This document shows, in pieces, positions 1 to 9,006 of a stretch of 64,000 nt of DNA. Within the stretch, counting starts at the first letter, position 1. Every line of letters starts with the position of its first letter. The stretch is from Acidimicrobiaceae bacterium. GTDB lineage: Bacteria; Actinomycetota; Acidimicrobiia; Acidimicrobiales; UBA8190. The stretch covers positions 1 to 64,000 of the forward strand of contig PLXQ01000054.1 of the NCBI GenBank assembly GCA_003151475.1, in the 5' to 3' direction. The notes beneath the pieces are model-generated. The model was not told where the DNA came from and made no database searches. It saw only the letters and a program-made list of their open reading frames with translations. The position numbers and the translations under genes were made by a program.

Positions 1-203
1 ATTGCCAACTACGGTCGATAGCGGTTTGTTGGGGTCAGCCGAAAACGCCGATCATGCTGCGTGAATTGGCAAAGGTGCAGGTAGGACGCACGCGCACAAA
101 CACCTTGCCAAGGTGATGTTCTTTTCGACATGCGGGCTCGACCGAATCGCCCGGTACGAACGAGTTGGGAGGTGGTTCCGGAATCCCTGAGAGCGGCATT
201 TCA

Positions 204-614
204 TCCCAACACGCGTCCCAACAATTGGGGGTCAGCACGTCGTCCTCCGTCGCAATGGTCCCCGCGGCACTAACACGACAGCCGGTTTGACCTGGGACAA
301 CGCACCGCGCTGCGACGGACTGCCCCATGCTGCTCCTGCCTTGATCGGCCTTACAACCAGCAGGTCGGGGGTTCGAGTCCCTCAGCGCCCACTCGTTGTC
401 GGAAACACAACGTTTCCTCTGGTCAGAGGCAACTTTTCGTGTCCCGTCGCTCAGGTAGGTTCGTTTCCTTATTCAAACCCTCCAGCGTTCGATTAGGTCC
501 GGCGTCGACCAGGCGAGTCTTCCGGGCTCCAGTCGGACCAGCCGTCGCGAATATCGTGCGATTACCATCGCAAAGGCGTCTTGCAGACCCCCACGCGCAA
601 CCGGCACTTCCAGC
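204..614 (+). repeat. Dispersed repeat copy A, contains a tRNA 3' end
   Basis: About 410 bp is repeated in the same orientation at 32478-34184, where it is interrupted by an IS481 element. Shared blocks are the sequence around CCCAACACGCGTCCCAAC (from 205), a diverged middle, the tRNA-end core (355-393) and a nearly identical right part to GGCACTTCCAG at about 614. Copy A is uninterrupted and so shows the pre-insertion state of copy B. The two copies lie about 32.3 kb apart. Confidence 0.85.
355..393 (+). other. tRNA 3'-end fragment (T arm plus acceptor 3' strand)
   Basis: GGGGG-TTCGAGT-CCCTC forms a tRNA T stem-loop with one G-T pair and is followed by AGCGCCC and A, the 3' acceptor strand and discriminator. 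No GGGCGCT 5' acceptor strand or proper anticodon stem lies upstream, so this is a fragment and not a tRNA gene. Such fragments are typical scars of integrative elements that use tRNA 3' ends as attachment sites. An identical core is at 32629-32667. Confidence 0.6.
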
Positions 615-877
615 CCGGGTCATGCGGATACATTTTGCCGCGGGGACAAGCAATTATGGGCGCCATGGGCGAGAAGAAACGAACCCCAGATCCGTCCTTC
701 GGTCGCAGATGCCCTGCCGAAATGCGTCGTGGTTCCGGCGCGGTGTCCTGTTCGCGAGCTGCCCTCGACGACGCTAATGCTGGTCACAACTTCTACACAA
801 TTTCATCAGTACAAAGGGCTTGGAGCTGCTCTTCCCCCACACTCCTGCGCCACTCTGCCGGACGCCCCTCCCTTCGT

Positions 878-893
878 GGGACCTTCGGCCCTA
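878..893. promoter_or_regulatory. DosR/DevR-like box
   Basis: GGGACCTTCGGCCCTA differs by one base from GGGACTTTCGGCCCTA, a sequence that resembles the mycobacterial dormancy regulator site. No gene starts within 350 bp, so a role here is doubtful. Confidence 0.3.
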
Positions 894-1245
894 CCGCGAC
901 ATGCGCCCTCCGACGAGAATGCTTACGTAAATGGGTTCTTCCGGGAATTGCGTCAGTAGCCAGGTAGAGGTTGAGGCTTTTGGTCGCCACCAGAGGCTCG
1001 CCAAGGGGCGGCGCAGCCGAGGGCGAATACGTGTGGCCAGCCCGACCCTTGACGAGTTGGAGGCCGAAAATGCCGCCAACAACAATGGAAATTCGCTAGC
1101 CGCCCTGCGGCTCGCCTACTTGCCGCCGTTGGTTCAGCCGCAGTCAGGCCGTCGGTATCGATGCTCCCATCGACGGCCGGTTGCAAGTCACGCAAAACCC
1201 GGAAGCGCCCGCAAGAGCAAGTGTTCTGAACGAGCGTAGGACTAC

Positions 1246-2163
1246 GTGACCGATTCCTTACGAACAGATGAGGTGCGAGGAACGGACAAGTCGCGAGGAC
1301 CCAGTTCCAGGAAGCACGATGGGCGTGGACGTCTCAATTTGAGGTCGATTCTCAGGGCCAGGCCGCGCGAGCGCTGTCAATTCGAGAACTCCTTCTACCG
1401 CTACGACTGGCCCTACAACCTGCTTCGTGGTGTGAGACACCGGACCTTGCTGTTCCTCCTCCACACCCAGGGTCCGGTCGGTCGGGGCCGCCCCTCGTCC
1501 TACCAAGTCGGCGATTGGGTACGGGTGAAGGACCCCGAGGCAATCCGGGCGACGCTTGACAGCGAGGATCGGCTCCGAGGCTTGTGGTTCACGACCGACC
1601 AGTGGGCGTATTGCGGCCGCACCTACCCGATAGAGCGAATCGTAGGCCGCATGCTCGACGACGACGGCCGCATGAGGAGCATCTCACGAACCGTGGCGTT
1701 GGCCGGGGCGGTGTGCGACGGGCCGGACGGCTCGATCGGATGCGGTCGAGCATGCTCGCTGTACTTCCGAGACGAGTGGCTGGAGCCTTCGTCTGCCGCC
1801 GCCGCCGAGGCACCACAACGACAACTCACCGCTCGTGTGAAGCCCCTCGTGGAGATCGAGGCCACGCTGGATCGCAGAGGACGACTGGGCGGCATCAGCT
1901 TCTCCCCAGAGATGGCTGCGTACACCGAAAAGCATTGGACCGTGCTGAGGAGGGCGGAGGACCTCTGGATCGAGCTTCCTCGCTGGAAGAAGCCACGAGG
2001 AGAGTGGTATGTGCTCGACGGCGTGCGTTGCAGCGGCCAGGTGCTCGGGGGCGACGGGGCTTGCGACCGCAACTGCGGGTTCCTTTGGCATCGCGCATGG
2101 ATCGAGATGGACGTCGCCATGACCGGAGACTTGCCCACGGCGTGCACAGACGAGGGCACATGA
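1246..2163 (+). CDS. Protein with two tandem copies of an unknown cysteine-containing domain
   Basis: This 305-aa protein carries the same domain twice, at about residues 85-180 and 198-292. Each copy has a pattern like I-x-A-T-L-D-x-x-x-R-L-x-G-(L/I)-x-F near its start and ends with a cysteine block (CDG..GCGRAC and CSG..ACDRNC) followed by x-x-x-W-(L/I)-E. I have seen similar domains in proteins near polysaccharide or peptide biosynthesis genes, but I know no function. The start is a GTG with TAGGA four bases upstream; the first 60 residues are basic and low complexity. The stop overlaps the next gene start (ATGA), so the two are probably co-translated. Confidence 0.7.
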   Translation: MTDSLRTDEVRGTDKSRGPSSRKHDGRGRLNLRSILRARPRERCQFENSFYRYDWPYNLLRGVRHRTLLFLLHTQGPVGRGRPSSYQVGDWVRVKDPEAIRATLDSEDRLRGLWFTTDQWAYCGRTYPIERIVGRMLDDDGRMRSISRTVALAGAVCDGPDGSIGCGRACSLYFRDEWLEPSSAAAAEAPQRQLTARVKPLVEIEATLDRRGRLGGISFSPEMAAYTEKHWTVLRRAEDLWIELPRWKKPRGEWYVLDGVRCSGQVLGGDGACDRNCGFLWHRAWIEMDVAMTGDLPTACTDEGT

Positions 2164-3230
2164 TGGACGTCTCGGTCTACCGCCCTCAAGACTTGTCTCA
2201 AGCTGACCTCTTAGAATGGAGGCGCCTCCAAGCGTCCGATTCGACCCTCGACAATGCCTTCTTGTCACCGGAGTTCGCGGTCGCCCTTGGGCGCTGCAGG
2301 AGCAATGTCCGGATCGCGGTGACCCGCGACGGAGCCGAGACGGTCGCATTCCTGCCGTATCAAACAGGGACCTTTGGCATTGGCTGGGCCCTCGGTATCG
2401 GCGTTTCGGACGCCCAGGCCGTCATATGTGAACCCGAGTTCGCCTTCAATCCCATAGAACTTATCCGAGCCTGCGAACTGGGCATGTTGGAGTTCGACCA
2501 TCTCGTTACACGCATGGACGACTTCGGGTCCATCTCCGGGACCGCCCCCGCTTTTGTGATGGACGTTCGTGACGGATATGACGCGTACATGTGTCAACGG
2601 AATCGCAGTAGTGGAAGACTGGTCCGCTCCTTGGCGCAGAAGCGGCGGAGACTGATTCGGGAGCACGGGGAACTCGAGTTCGTGTTCGACTCCGCGGATT
2701 GGACCGCCTTGGGCGCCCTCATGGGTTGGAAGTCGGCGCAATATCACGAGACGGGCTGGATTGACCAGTTCTCTCGGCAGTGGGTCCGAGACCTCGTCCA
2801 AGAGCTGGCCGCCTACGACACACCTGGCTGCCGGGGGACTCTGTCGACGTTGTCGGTGGGAGGTCACCTGATCGCGGCGCACTTCGGGATCCGCACGGCC
2901 ACGAGGTTGTCTCTGTGGTTTCCGGCTTATGACGTCGACTACAGGCGCTACTCCCCGGGCCTACAGCTCTTCTTCGCCATGGCCGAAGCTGCGCCCGAAT
3001 ACCACCTCGGGATCCTCGATCTGAGTAAGGGTGAAATGCCGTACAAGGACTCTCTGGCCTCCTGGGCCTACCCAGTTGCCTCGGGTCGGGTGGAGGTCAA
3101 CCCGCTGTCTGTCCTCGCACGGCAGGTCGTAGTGCGTGCGAGAAGAAAAGTGATCGAACTCACCGTGGAACACCCCCACCTGGGCGTTGTCGTCCCTCGG
3201 GCGCTTTCGCGCATCGACCGGGTGCAGTGA
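2160..3230 (+). CDS. CelD/BcsL-like GNAT acyltransferase (polysaccharide-associated)
   Basis: This 356-aa protein resembles CelD/BcsL-family acetyltransferases (Acetyltransf_6), which occur in cellulose and exopolysaccharide operons and are assumed to acylate a sugar or lipid intermediate. Supporting features are the length, the central helical stretch (LRSLAQKRRRLIREHGELE-like, about residues 155-175), and the C-terminal GNAT half with GGHLIAAHFGIR and YSPGLQLFFAMAEAA followed by LDLSKGEMPYK. ATG at 2160 or 2163 follows GAGGG. The in-frame upstream extension to 1584 is an out-of-frame reading of the previous gene. The 4-bp overlap suggests both act in the same surface-polymer process. Confidence 0.75.
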   Translation: MMDVSVYRPQDLSQADLLEWRRLQASDSTLDNAFLSPEFAVALGRCRSNVRIAVTRDGAETVAFLPYQTGTFGIGWALGIGVSDAQAVICEPEFAFNPIELIRACELGMLEFDHLVTRMDDFGSISGTAPAFVMDVRDGYDAYMCQRNRSSGRLVRSLAQKRRRLIREHGELEFVFDSADWTALGALMGWKSAQYHETGWIDQFSRQWVRDLVQELAAYDTPGCRGTLSTLSVGGHLIAAHFGIRTATRLSLWFPAYDVDYRRYSPGLQLFFAMAEAAPEYHLGILDLSKGEMPYKDSLASWAYPVASGRVEVNPLSVLARQVVVRARRKVIELTVEHPHLGVVVPRALSRIDRVQ

Positions 3231-3447
3231 TCCAGGTTCCGGCTGAGAAGATCCGGGCGGTCACAGGCGGCCTCAGCCGGGCCCCTTTTCGCCCGCCGCG
3301 GGGGGTTGAGACCCCAATGCGCGCCTTCGAAGCAATGAAGAGGTATCCCCGACCGCTAGATGTGATTCCCATGGAGGTTGTTGACAAATAGAGGCCCTGC
3401 CTGATCGTTTGGGTTCGACGAAGAACACCAAACGAAAAGGAGGGCCC

Positions 3448-3579
3448 GTGGTGTCACGCTAGGGCAAGCTCACCGTCCTGGGACGGCAGTTGCTTGTCGA
3501 CCGGGTTGATATCGATGAACGACCTCACACGGCCATAAGAGGGCTCACCCCTCTGCAGCGACTCCGTCAACAACGCTGA
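3448..3579 (+). pseudogene. IS481-type transposase remnant, internally deleted
   Basis: After a strong site (AAAGGAGGG) a GTG opens a frame reading VSR-stop-GKLTVLGRQLLVDRV, like the N-terminus of IS481-family transposases. It continues directly, in frame, into ERPHTAIRGLTPLQRL and a stop, which resembles the extreme C-terminus of the same family. About 300 residues are missing, and a TAG interrupts codon 4 or 5. It is a miniature remnant with no coding capacity. Confidence 0.55.
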
Positions 3580-3997
3580 CGGGAATCACAGCTAGATGTC
3601 GTCCCTGACAAAATGCTGCCGATTCGGCAGGCCGGCGCCAGATTCGGCGTTCGGGAGCCGCTCGATAACGCCGCCGACCTGTGCCTGGTGGCTCCCGGTT
3701 TACCGCTCGAACGCTGCCGGTGGTCGGGCGGCGCGACCGGAGAACCCAGCCGGAGCGGCCATCCGGAAATCTTCCGGCTGGATGATATGAGCGGGGGGCC
3801 GCCGGGCCGGGCCCAGCATCCACCGAAAGTATGAATCAGGCACTTCTCGCCCGATCCAGGGGAGTACACGAATCACACGGTATCGCCCAGTTATAGGTCG
3901 CATGGGCTTCAGTTCGCGGGGTGACCACGAACGGCACATTGAGGATGTAAATCTGGGCCCGCTTACGACAGATTATGGGGCGCTCTTGGGTCCGTGG
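3580..3997. other. Non-coding stretch
   Basis: I see no gene. It contains a 36-bp sequence repeated exactly near 39.3 kb and lies between an IS481 remnant and the end of the TetR gene. Confidence 0.5.
3811..3846 (+). repeat. 36-bp dispersed repeat, copy 1
   Basis: GCCCAGCATCCACCGAAAG at the left end and GAATCAGGCACTTC at the right end match 39304-39339 base for base. Both copies sit in intergenic DNA beside mobile-element remnants. Confidence 0.9.
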
Positions 3998-4666
3998 TCA
4001 GACTTGGCTCGACAGCTGCACGAGGACTCGCCCGAACAGGTCGGCACTCACGGCGCTGGGGTCGACATACTGCTCGATGGCCAGGCCGTTGGACAGGGCC
4101 AGCACCACGGTCACGATGTCGTCGACGGTAAAGTCACCAACTGGTGGATCTCCACCTAGGAACTCCTCGACACTGGCGGCAATCGCATCCCGCAGGGTTC
4201 GCCGGTGAGCGATGAACCGTGTGCGCACGTCGTCGTCCCGGACTGCTCGGCGCCAGAAGTCCAAGAAGACCATCCGCCATTCTCGCTGTTCGGTGAATGC
4301 CTCAGTGAGAAGACCCCCGATGTCGCGAAGATCCTGGGGATTTCGAGTGTCGGCCGCGCTGACGGCCAAGGCGGTTCGGATTGACTCCACTCGGGCCAGC
4401 ACTTGCTCGGCCATCATGGCGTAGAACAGATCGTCTTTGCCGGTGAAGTTTGAATAGATGGCGCCCTTCGTCAGGCCTGCGGCCTCGGCGATCTGGTCCA
4501 GATTCGCGGTATCGAAACCATGCTCGGCGAAGACTGCCAGCGCCGCGTCCAGCAATCGACGGCATACCTCCTCACGCTTGGGTCTCCGGACTCGAGCAAC
4601 CGATGGAGGGTTGGATCTCGACGCGGAAGCCCTCCTCACTTCTGACCTGCCATTGACACGGCCCAT
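3998..4666 (-). CDS. TetR-family transcriptional regulator
   Basis: This 222-aa protein has a classical N-terminal TetR HTH at about residues 35-75 (LLDAALAVFAEHGFDTANL, then IAEAAGLTKGAIYSNFTGK) and a helical ligand domain after it. It is divergent from the carboxymuconolactone decarboxylase/SDR pair, with 55 bp between starts. That gap holds a nested palindrome, so it very likely represses itself and the neighbouring operon in response to a small molecule handled by those enzymes. AGGA lies directly before the ATG, so a GTG three codons later is an alternative start. Confidence 0.92.
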   Translation of the reverse strand: MGRVNGRSEVRRASASRSNPPSVARVRRPKREEVCRRLLDAALAVFAEHGFDTANLDQIAEAAGLTKGAIYSNFTGKDDLFYAMMAEQVLARVESIRTALAVSAADTRNPQDLRDIGGLLTEAFTEQREWRMVFLDFWRRAVRDDDVRTRFIAHRRTLRDAIAASVEEFLGGDPPVGDFTVDDIVTVVLALSNGLAIEQYVDPSAVSADLFGRVLVQLSSQV

Positions 4667-4676
4667 TCCTCACAGC

Positions 4677-4707
4677 ATACTGGCGAGTATTCAATACTGA
4701 CCAGTAT
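4677..4707. promoter_or_regulatory. Probable TetR operator (nested palindrome)
   Basis: ATACTGG (4677-4683) and CCAGTAT (4701-4707) form a perfect inverted repeat. Inside it AGTATT-C-AATACT is a second palindrome. The site sits midway between the divergent starts at 4666 and 4722, overlapping any promoter for either gene. Confidence 0.7.
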
Positions 4708-4721
4708 CTAGTAGGTGGAAT

Positions 4722-5301
4722 ATGCCGCTGATCCCCTACGTCGACCCGAAGAGCGCACCCCAAGAGGTTCGGGAGCTACTCGACGTCTTGCCTGACCTGC
4801 ACGTGTTCCAAATGGTCGCACAAGCTCCCACGCTGTTCCCTGGCTGGCCCTCGGCGGGGCGATCCTGGCTTCACTCGAGCTCGACCCTCTGCTACGTGAG
4901 CTTGCGATACTGCAGGTCGCCTGCACATCCGGCTGCGAGTACGAGCGACTCCAGCACGAAGCGATCGCAGTCGGCGTCGGGGCCAGCAGTGAACAGGTCA
5001 CGTTGCTCGCCACCCCAGCGAGAGTCGGGATCACGATGCGATGGATCGCGCCTTCACCACCAGCCAACGAGCGGTGATCAGCTTCACCGATCAGGTGGTT
5101 GACCCGGGACGGGTTGCTGAGGCCGAAGTCGTTGCCCTCCGAGAGCACCTGTCCGATCGCAGCATCGTGGAGCTCCTGCTCGTCATCGGTCACTACTCTG
5201 GGATCGCACTCTTAGCCGAAACCGTCCGGCTCGACCTCGACGAATCCGCTCAGATGGCAGTGGCCGACCTCGCTGCTCGCAACACCAGCGACGGGCGATG
5301 A
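4722..5301 (+). CDS. Carboxymuconolactone decarboxylase-family protein (two frameshifts)
   Basis: Read across two frameshifts this gives about 190 residues: MPLIPYVDPKSAPQEVRELL, then PWLALGGAILASLELDPLLR, then RELAILQVACTSGCEYE, and a tail ending AVADLAARNTSDGR. The middle block with Cys, Glu and a downstream His is the AhpD/CMD signature, a redox or decarboxylase fold. Restoring one C in the CCC run near 4845 and one G in the GGG run near 5030 gives one continuous frame. I therefore suspect sequence errors rather than a dead gene. The stop overlaps the SDR start (ATGA). Confidence 0.7.
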
Positions 5302-6155
5302 CTGTGACCGCCAGCTCCGAGGCACCAGGAGCATTTCCGGCTCATGTCAGCGACACGGCTGCTGGCACCGCTGTCGGTCACGGCACCCTGCAGGGCCGCC
5401 GCCTGCTCGTAGTGGGCGGGGGTCAACAGTCCTACGACCAGGACGACCCTCCCATAGGTATTGGGCGAGCGATCAGCCTGTTGGGCGCCCGCGAAGGAGC
5501 TTCGGTTGCGGTCGCCGACATCGATGCCGTCGCCGCCCTGACCACTGCAGATCGCATCACCCGGGAGGGAGGCACTGCTCATGCCCTCATTGGTGACAGC
5601 AGTAACGAAGCAGACGTGGCACGACTCGTCATCGAGGCCGTTGAGCTTCTGGGTGGACTGGATGCCATCTCTCTCAACGTCGGTATCGCCGTAGGGGACC
5701 ATCTGGGCGGCACCACGTCGGCCGACTGGGACAGAATCATGGCGACCAACCTGCGGGCACCGTTCCTGTATTGCAAGCACACACTTCCACTGCTGCCACC
5801 CGGTGCCGCAATCGTTCTCACCTCTTCTACTGCGGCACGAGTCGTCAGCACCACGGACAGCCCCGGATATGCAGCCAGCAAAGCAGCCCTGTCAGGACTC
5901 TGCGCATACGTCGCCAAAGAAGCAGCTCCACGGAGAGTGAGAGTCAACGTCGTAATGCCCGGGCTCATCGACACATCGCTCGGACGACTCGCCAGCCTTG
6001 TCAAGCCCGACCGGGACAGCACCCCGATTCCCCTTGGTCGCCAGGGAACCGGATGGGACGTCGCTGCGGCCGCCGCCTTTCTCCTTTCCGACGCTGCCGA
6101 CTACATAACCGGCCAGACCGTTGCCGTCGACGGAGGTCTCTCCGAAGTCAGGTGA
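5298..6155 (+). CDS. Short-chain dehydrogenase/reductase (SDR)
   Basis: This 285-aa NAD(P)-dependent oxidoreductase of the classical SDR fold has a glycine-rich cofactor loop starting at about residue 40 and extending through GIG at 54-56. It has an N-V-G variant of the NAG motif at 127-129, catalytic Ser176/177, and the Tyr191-x3-Lys195 dyad. The tail AVDGGLSEVR is typical of FabG-like members. A 30-residue N-terminal extension and the QQSYDQDDP insert in the cofactor loop are unusual. It is translationally coupled to the CMD protein and presumably controlled by the divergent TetR. Substrate unknown. Confidence 0.9.
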   Translation: MTVTASSEAPGAFPAHVSDTAAGTAVGHGTLQGRRLLVVGGGQQSYDQDDPPIGIGRAISLLGAREGASVAVADIDAVAALTTADRITREGGTAHALIGDSSNEADVARLVIEAVELLGGLDAISLNVGIAVGDHLGGTTSADWDRIMATNLRAPFLYCKHTLPLLPPGAAIVLTSSTAARVVSTTDSPGYAASKAALSGLCAYVAKEAAPRRVRVNVVMPGLIDTSLGRLASLVKPDRDSTPIPLGRQGTGWDVAAAAAFLLSDAADYITGQTVAVDGGLSEVR

Positions 6156-6242
6156 TTGTGAATGATCGGGATGATTGACGGCTTGGGATTCCTATGCGAT
6201 CGGTCGATCTAGCTCCTCCCAGGCTGACCCGGGTACCCGCTC

Positions 6243-6300
6243 GAAATCACCTGCTCTTCGGGGGCCGTCGTCACGCGCCGACCACTCGGAAGTGCCGGTT
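6243..6300 (+). repeat. Diverged dispersed repeat (pair with 47686-47743)
   Basis: About 57 bp ending CTCGGAAGTGCCGGT is recognisably related to 47686-47743. It lies just past the corrected stop of the TIGR03086 gene and explains why the uncorrected frame runs on. Confidence 0.5.
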
Positions 6301-6429
6301 CTGCTCGGCACTGGTGGAGGGCCTGACCAGGCCGAGTGACCGATGATCCTCGAGGCCGGGGATTGCGAGCGGGCTGGGCTCAGAGCAGAACCATCGGCAG
6401 CGGCAGATAGTTGTTGGAGTGTGCCCCGC

Positions 6430-6989
6430 TTAGCTGAACGGATCGCGGCCGATGAGCCCGAGGAAGCCGTCATCGCGTCGGCATCTGCCGGCACCACGAC
6501 GGGATCTCCCATGAGGTGCATGGCGCGCAATGTGTCCGCGCTTTTCTCGATGACAGGGATTGTCGCCTTGATCACGTCCTCGCTGGTATGGGCCTCCAAC
6601 CCGACGGACCGGGCCAAGTCCCACGAATGGCCGAGAGGGTCCCACGTGGTGAAGGCCACGATGTCGTCGATCGACGACTCGCCGAACCAGAAGTTGCCGA
6701 CCTGGCTCAACGCGTCAGGATGGTCAAGGGCTTCGAGCACACCGTCAAGGGCTGTGTTCCACAAGCCAACCGGGTCATTGCCTGCATCGGGAGTCTCCGG
6801 GAAAGCCACCTCTCCGGTCCGAGCCATCTGCGCAATGGAATCGACGACACCGGCGGCGTGGGCGACGACATCTCGAGCGCACCAACCGTCACACGGTGAC
6901 TGGGCGTCCCATCGATCCGCTGGCACCCGCTGCACGACGGCATCGAAGCCGTAGAGGGCCTTGGTATAGATCCGTAGGTTCTGACTCAC
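6430..6989 (-). CDS. TIGR03086-type mycothiol-dependent isomerase-like protein (frameshifted)
   Basis: This DinB/MDMPI-fold protein contains PADRWDAQSPCDGWCARDVV followed by HAAGVVDS, the hallmark of the mycothiol-dependent maleylpyruvate isomerase superfamily. It continues with FGESSIDDIVAFTTWDPLGH and VIEKSADTLRAM. The family is about 190 aa and ends near D-x-x-x-x-F-L-G-x-x-G-R-D-P. Here that end (GFLGLIGRDPFS, stop at 6430) is in another frame, and adding one G in the GG near 6473 joins them. The longer frame to 6192 is therefore an artefact. The reaction is unknown; family members usually act on thiol-conjugated or small aromatic-derived substrates. Confidence 0.75.
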
Positions 6990-7900
6990 TTCGGCTCGGT
7001 CGGTGACACGGGCGCTCGAATTCTAATCTTCGGCCGAGGACCACCGAGGACCACGAACGCTGAAACACACTCACGGGCGAAACGACAGATTGGGCACTCA
7101 GGCCTCCACCGCGGACGGTAGGCGACCAGGGCATTCGTCTGCCGGGGGCGGCCAGGGAGTCTATTGCCCCTGGGCAGAAGGTGCTCTCGATCGTCGGGTC
7201 GGACGCACTCGATTGACAGTGGTGCTCTTCGGCCCATACGAAGTTTCGAACTGCCGGATCCTGTCGGGGCCGCCGTTAGGGCGCCCGATATCGCCGACTG
7301 TCCCACCCTGTCGTTGCCAAACGAGACCACTCAATCATCCCTGCCGGATCCAGTAAGGCCCTGAGAAGCTCGCCGCCAAGGTCGACCGTCCGCGAACATG
7401 CCTTGCCGTCGATATTGATCGGGTGTGCATGGATGATCGCGGTGCGCCCGTCAAAACCTATGTTCGCCGAAACGTTGGCCAGCTGCAGTGGCTTCTTCTC
7501 GCCGTCAATCCGAAAGGCGCCCAGCCGGGATCGGCAGAGGCGGCGCTCGTCTCGATCCCCACGCTGTCAGCCAAGAGCACCATGCGGCGCTCTGACCGTG
7601 CCGTCACCTCGATGACTCGCCACACACCGGGGCTCATCTGGGGCATCATGCGGCTCGCTCCGTCAGGCGGCGGGAGTTGACGATTGCGGCAGTTCGTCGG
7701 GACCTCGATGGCAGCGCGATATTGATGCCGGAGTAGCGCGGGCGTCCGAGCAGAGGCCCGCCTCATCCCCGCTGCTTCGCTCCATGGCCTCGAACAGCGG
7801 GTCAAGATCTTGCCGGCGCTCGCCAAGACAGGCCCAAAGGGATAACGTCACACGGTTGTCCTTAGCTGGCTACGTCGGCCAGACGTTGACAGGAGCTGCC
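6990..7900. other. Stretch with no recognisable gene
   Basis: Frames on both strands are short and I recognise no family, although a 122-codon minus frame (7458-7826) is open. The motif GAACTGCCGGAT at about 7249 recurs near 45889 and in part near 57107, which hints at decayed repeat material. Confidence 0.45.
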
Positions 7901-8827
7901 GTGCCTCTTGACCCGCAAGCTCGCATGTTTCTCGACCAACTCGAAGCGTCGGGCGCGCCGCCGTTATCGGAGCAGACCCCCGAGGAGGCGCGCGCGAGTT
8001 TCGCCGAGCTGGTCGCCATCGCAGGGCCAGCGGAAGAGCCGGTGCCGACCGAGGACCGATCGGTGCCCGGCCCGGCAGGGGACATATCCGTGCGCATCTA
8101 CCGCCCCGATAGCGATCGGCCACTACCCGTTGTGGTCTACTTCCACGGCGGTGGTTTCGTGATCGGCAACATCGCTTCCCACGACACTCTGTGCCAGAGA
8201 CTGGCGGCCAAGGTACCGGCGGTGGTGGTGAGTGTCGACTACCGGCTGGCGCCCGAGCACCGCTTCCCGGCGGCCGTGGATGATTGTGACACCGCCACCC
8301 GGTGGGTTTCGACCCACGCCGCCGAATTCGGGGGCGATCCCGCCCGGCTGGCGGTGGCAGGCGACAGCGCCGGTGGAAACCTTGCCTCCGTGGTGGCGCG
8401 CCGTGCCCGCGACACCGGCGGACCGCCCATTGCCTTTCAGCTCCTCGTGTATCCAGCTACCGACCTGACGCGTGCTCTCCCGTCGCACACCGAGAACGGC
8501 AAGGGCTATCTGCTCGATTCCGATCTCATGGACTGGTTCATGGACAACTACATGGCCGACGCCGACCTCCGGCACCCCGACGCCTCTCCGCTCTTTGCCG
8601 ATGATCTGTCGGGCTTGCCGCGGACTTTTGTGCTGACCGCCGAGTTCGACCCGCTGCGCGACGAGGGGGAGGCGTACGCCGAGCGTCTACGCCAGGCCGG
8701 CGTCACGGTGACGACATCCCGCTACGACGGCATGATCCACGGGTTTTACGGGTTCGACAGCATCTTTGACGCCGCCAAACGGGCCACGGCCGAGACAGTG
8801 ACGGCGCTGCACGACGCTCTGGTTTGA
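7901..8827 (+). CDS. Alpha/beta hydrolase, hormone-sensitive-lipase (HSL) family esterase
   Basis: This 308-aa carboxylesterase has the HSL oxyanion motif HGGG at 82-85, nucleophile Ser156 in GDSAGG, Asp250 in EFDPLRDEG and His280 in MIHGF. All of the catalytic triad is intact. GTG at 7901 is preceded by AGGAG at five bases; the upstream frame to 7784 is not family-like. Likely substrates are short- to medium-chain esters. It converges on the Baeyer-Villiger monooxygenase gene. Such enzymes make esters that HSL hydrolases can open, so a shared ketone-degradation role is possible, but the opposite strands argue against one operon. Confidence 0.92.
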   Translation: MPLDPQARMFLDQLEASGAPPLSEQTPEEARASFAELVAIAGPAEEPVPTEDRSVPGPAGDISVRIYRPDSDRPLPVVVYFHGGGFVIGNIASHDTLCQRLAAKVPAVVVSVDYRLAPEHRFPAAVDDCDTATRWVSTHAAEFGGDPARLAVAGDSAGGNLASVVARRARDTGGPPIAFQLLVYPATDLTRALPSHTENGKGYLLDSDLMDWFMDNYMADADLRHPDASPLFADDLSGLPRTFVLTAEFDPLRDEGEAYAERLRQAGVTVTTSRYDGMIHGFYGFDSIFDAAKRATAETVTALHDALV

Positions 8828-8859
8828 CGAGGTGCGCAGTATTGTCCACCGACGGCGAT

Positions 8860-8879
8860 CCCGGGTGGGTCACCCCGGG
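8860..8879. terminator. Possible bidirectional terminator hairpin
   Basis: CCCGGGTGGGTCACCCCGGG can fold on itself with one bulge. It lies between convergent genes ending at 8827 and 9007. There is no T-run. Confidence 0.4.
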
Positions 8880-9006
8880 TACACCGTAATAGCAACGGTT
8901 GCTAGGAAGTGACAGAGCACTGCCCCGGCCCGAGCGGTCGGCATCAGAACTGCCAGCTACCGAATCGAATGAGGGTGCTGGACAACGGGGTTGAACCCCT
9001 CGTTCC

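Larger units (their letters stand above)
1..1245. other. Region without a convincing gene
   Basis: I see no convincing protein-coding gene before the GTG at 1246. The open frames are short, arginine-rich and lack good ribosome binding sites. The stretch holds repeat copy A (204-614) with a tRNA 3'-end fragment, and a DosR-like palindrome at 878-893. Confidence 0.6.

Noticed and set aside
355-393. Complete tRNA gene
   Set aside because: No 5' acceptor strand or anticodon stem; only the T arm and 3' end are present, here and at 32629.
1584-2159. N-terminal extension of the CelD-like frame over the previous gene
   Set aside because: It reads the tandem-domain gene in a wrong frame and gives Arg-rich sequence. 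The ATGA overlap start fits the family length.
6192-6429. C-terminal extension of the TIGR03086 protein
   Set aside because: Created by a one-base frameshift and running into a dispersed repeat; the family end is in the other frame at 6430.
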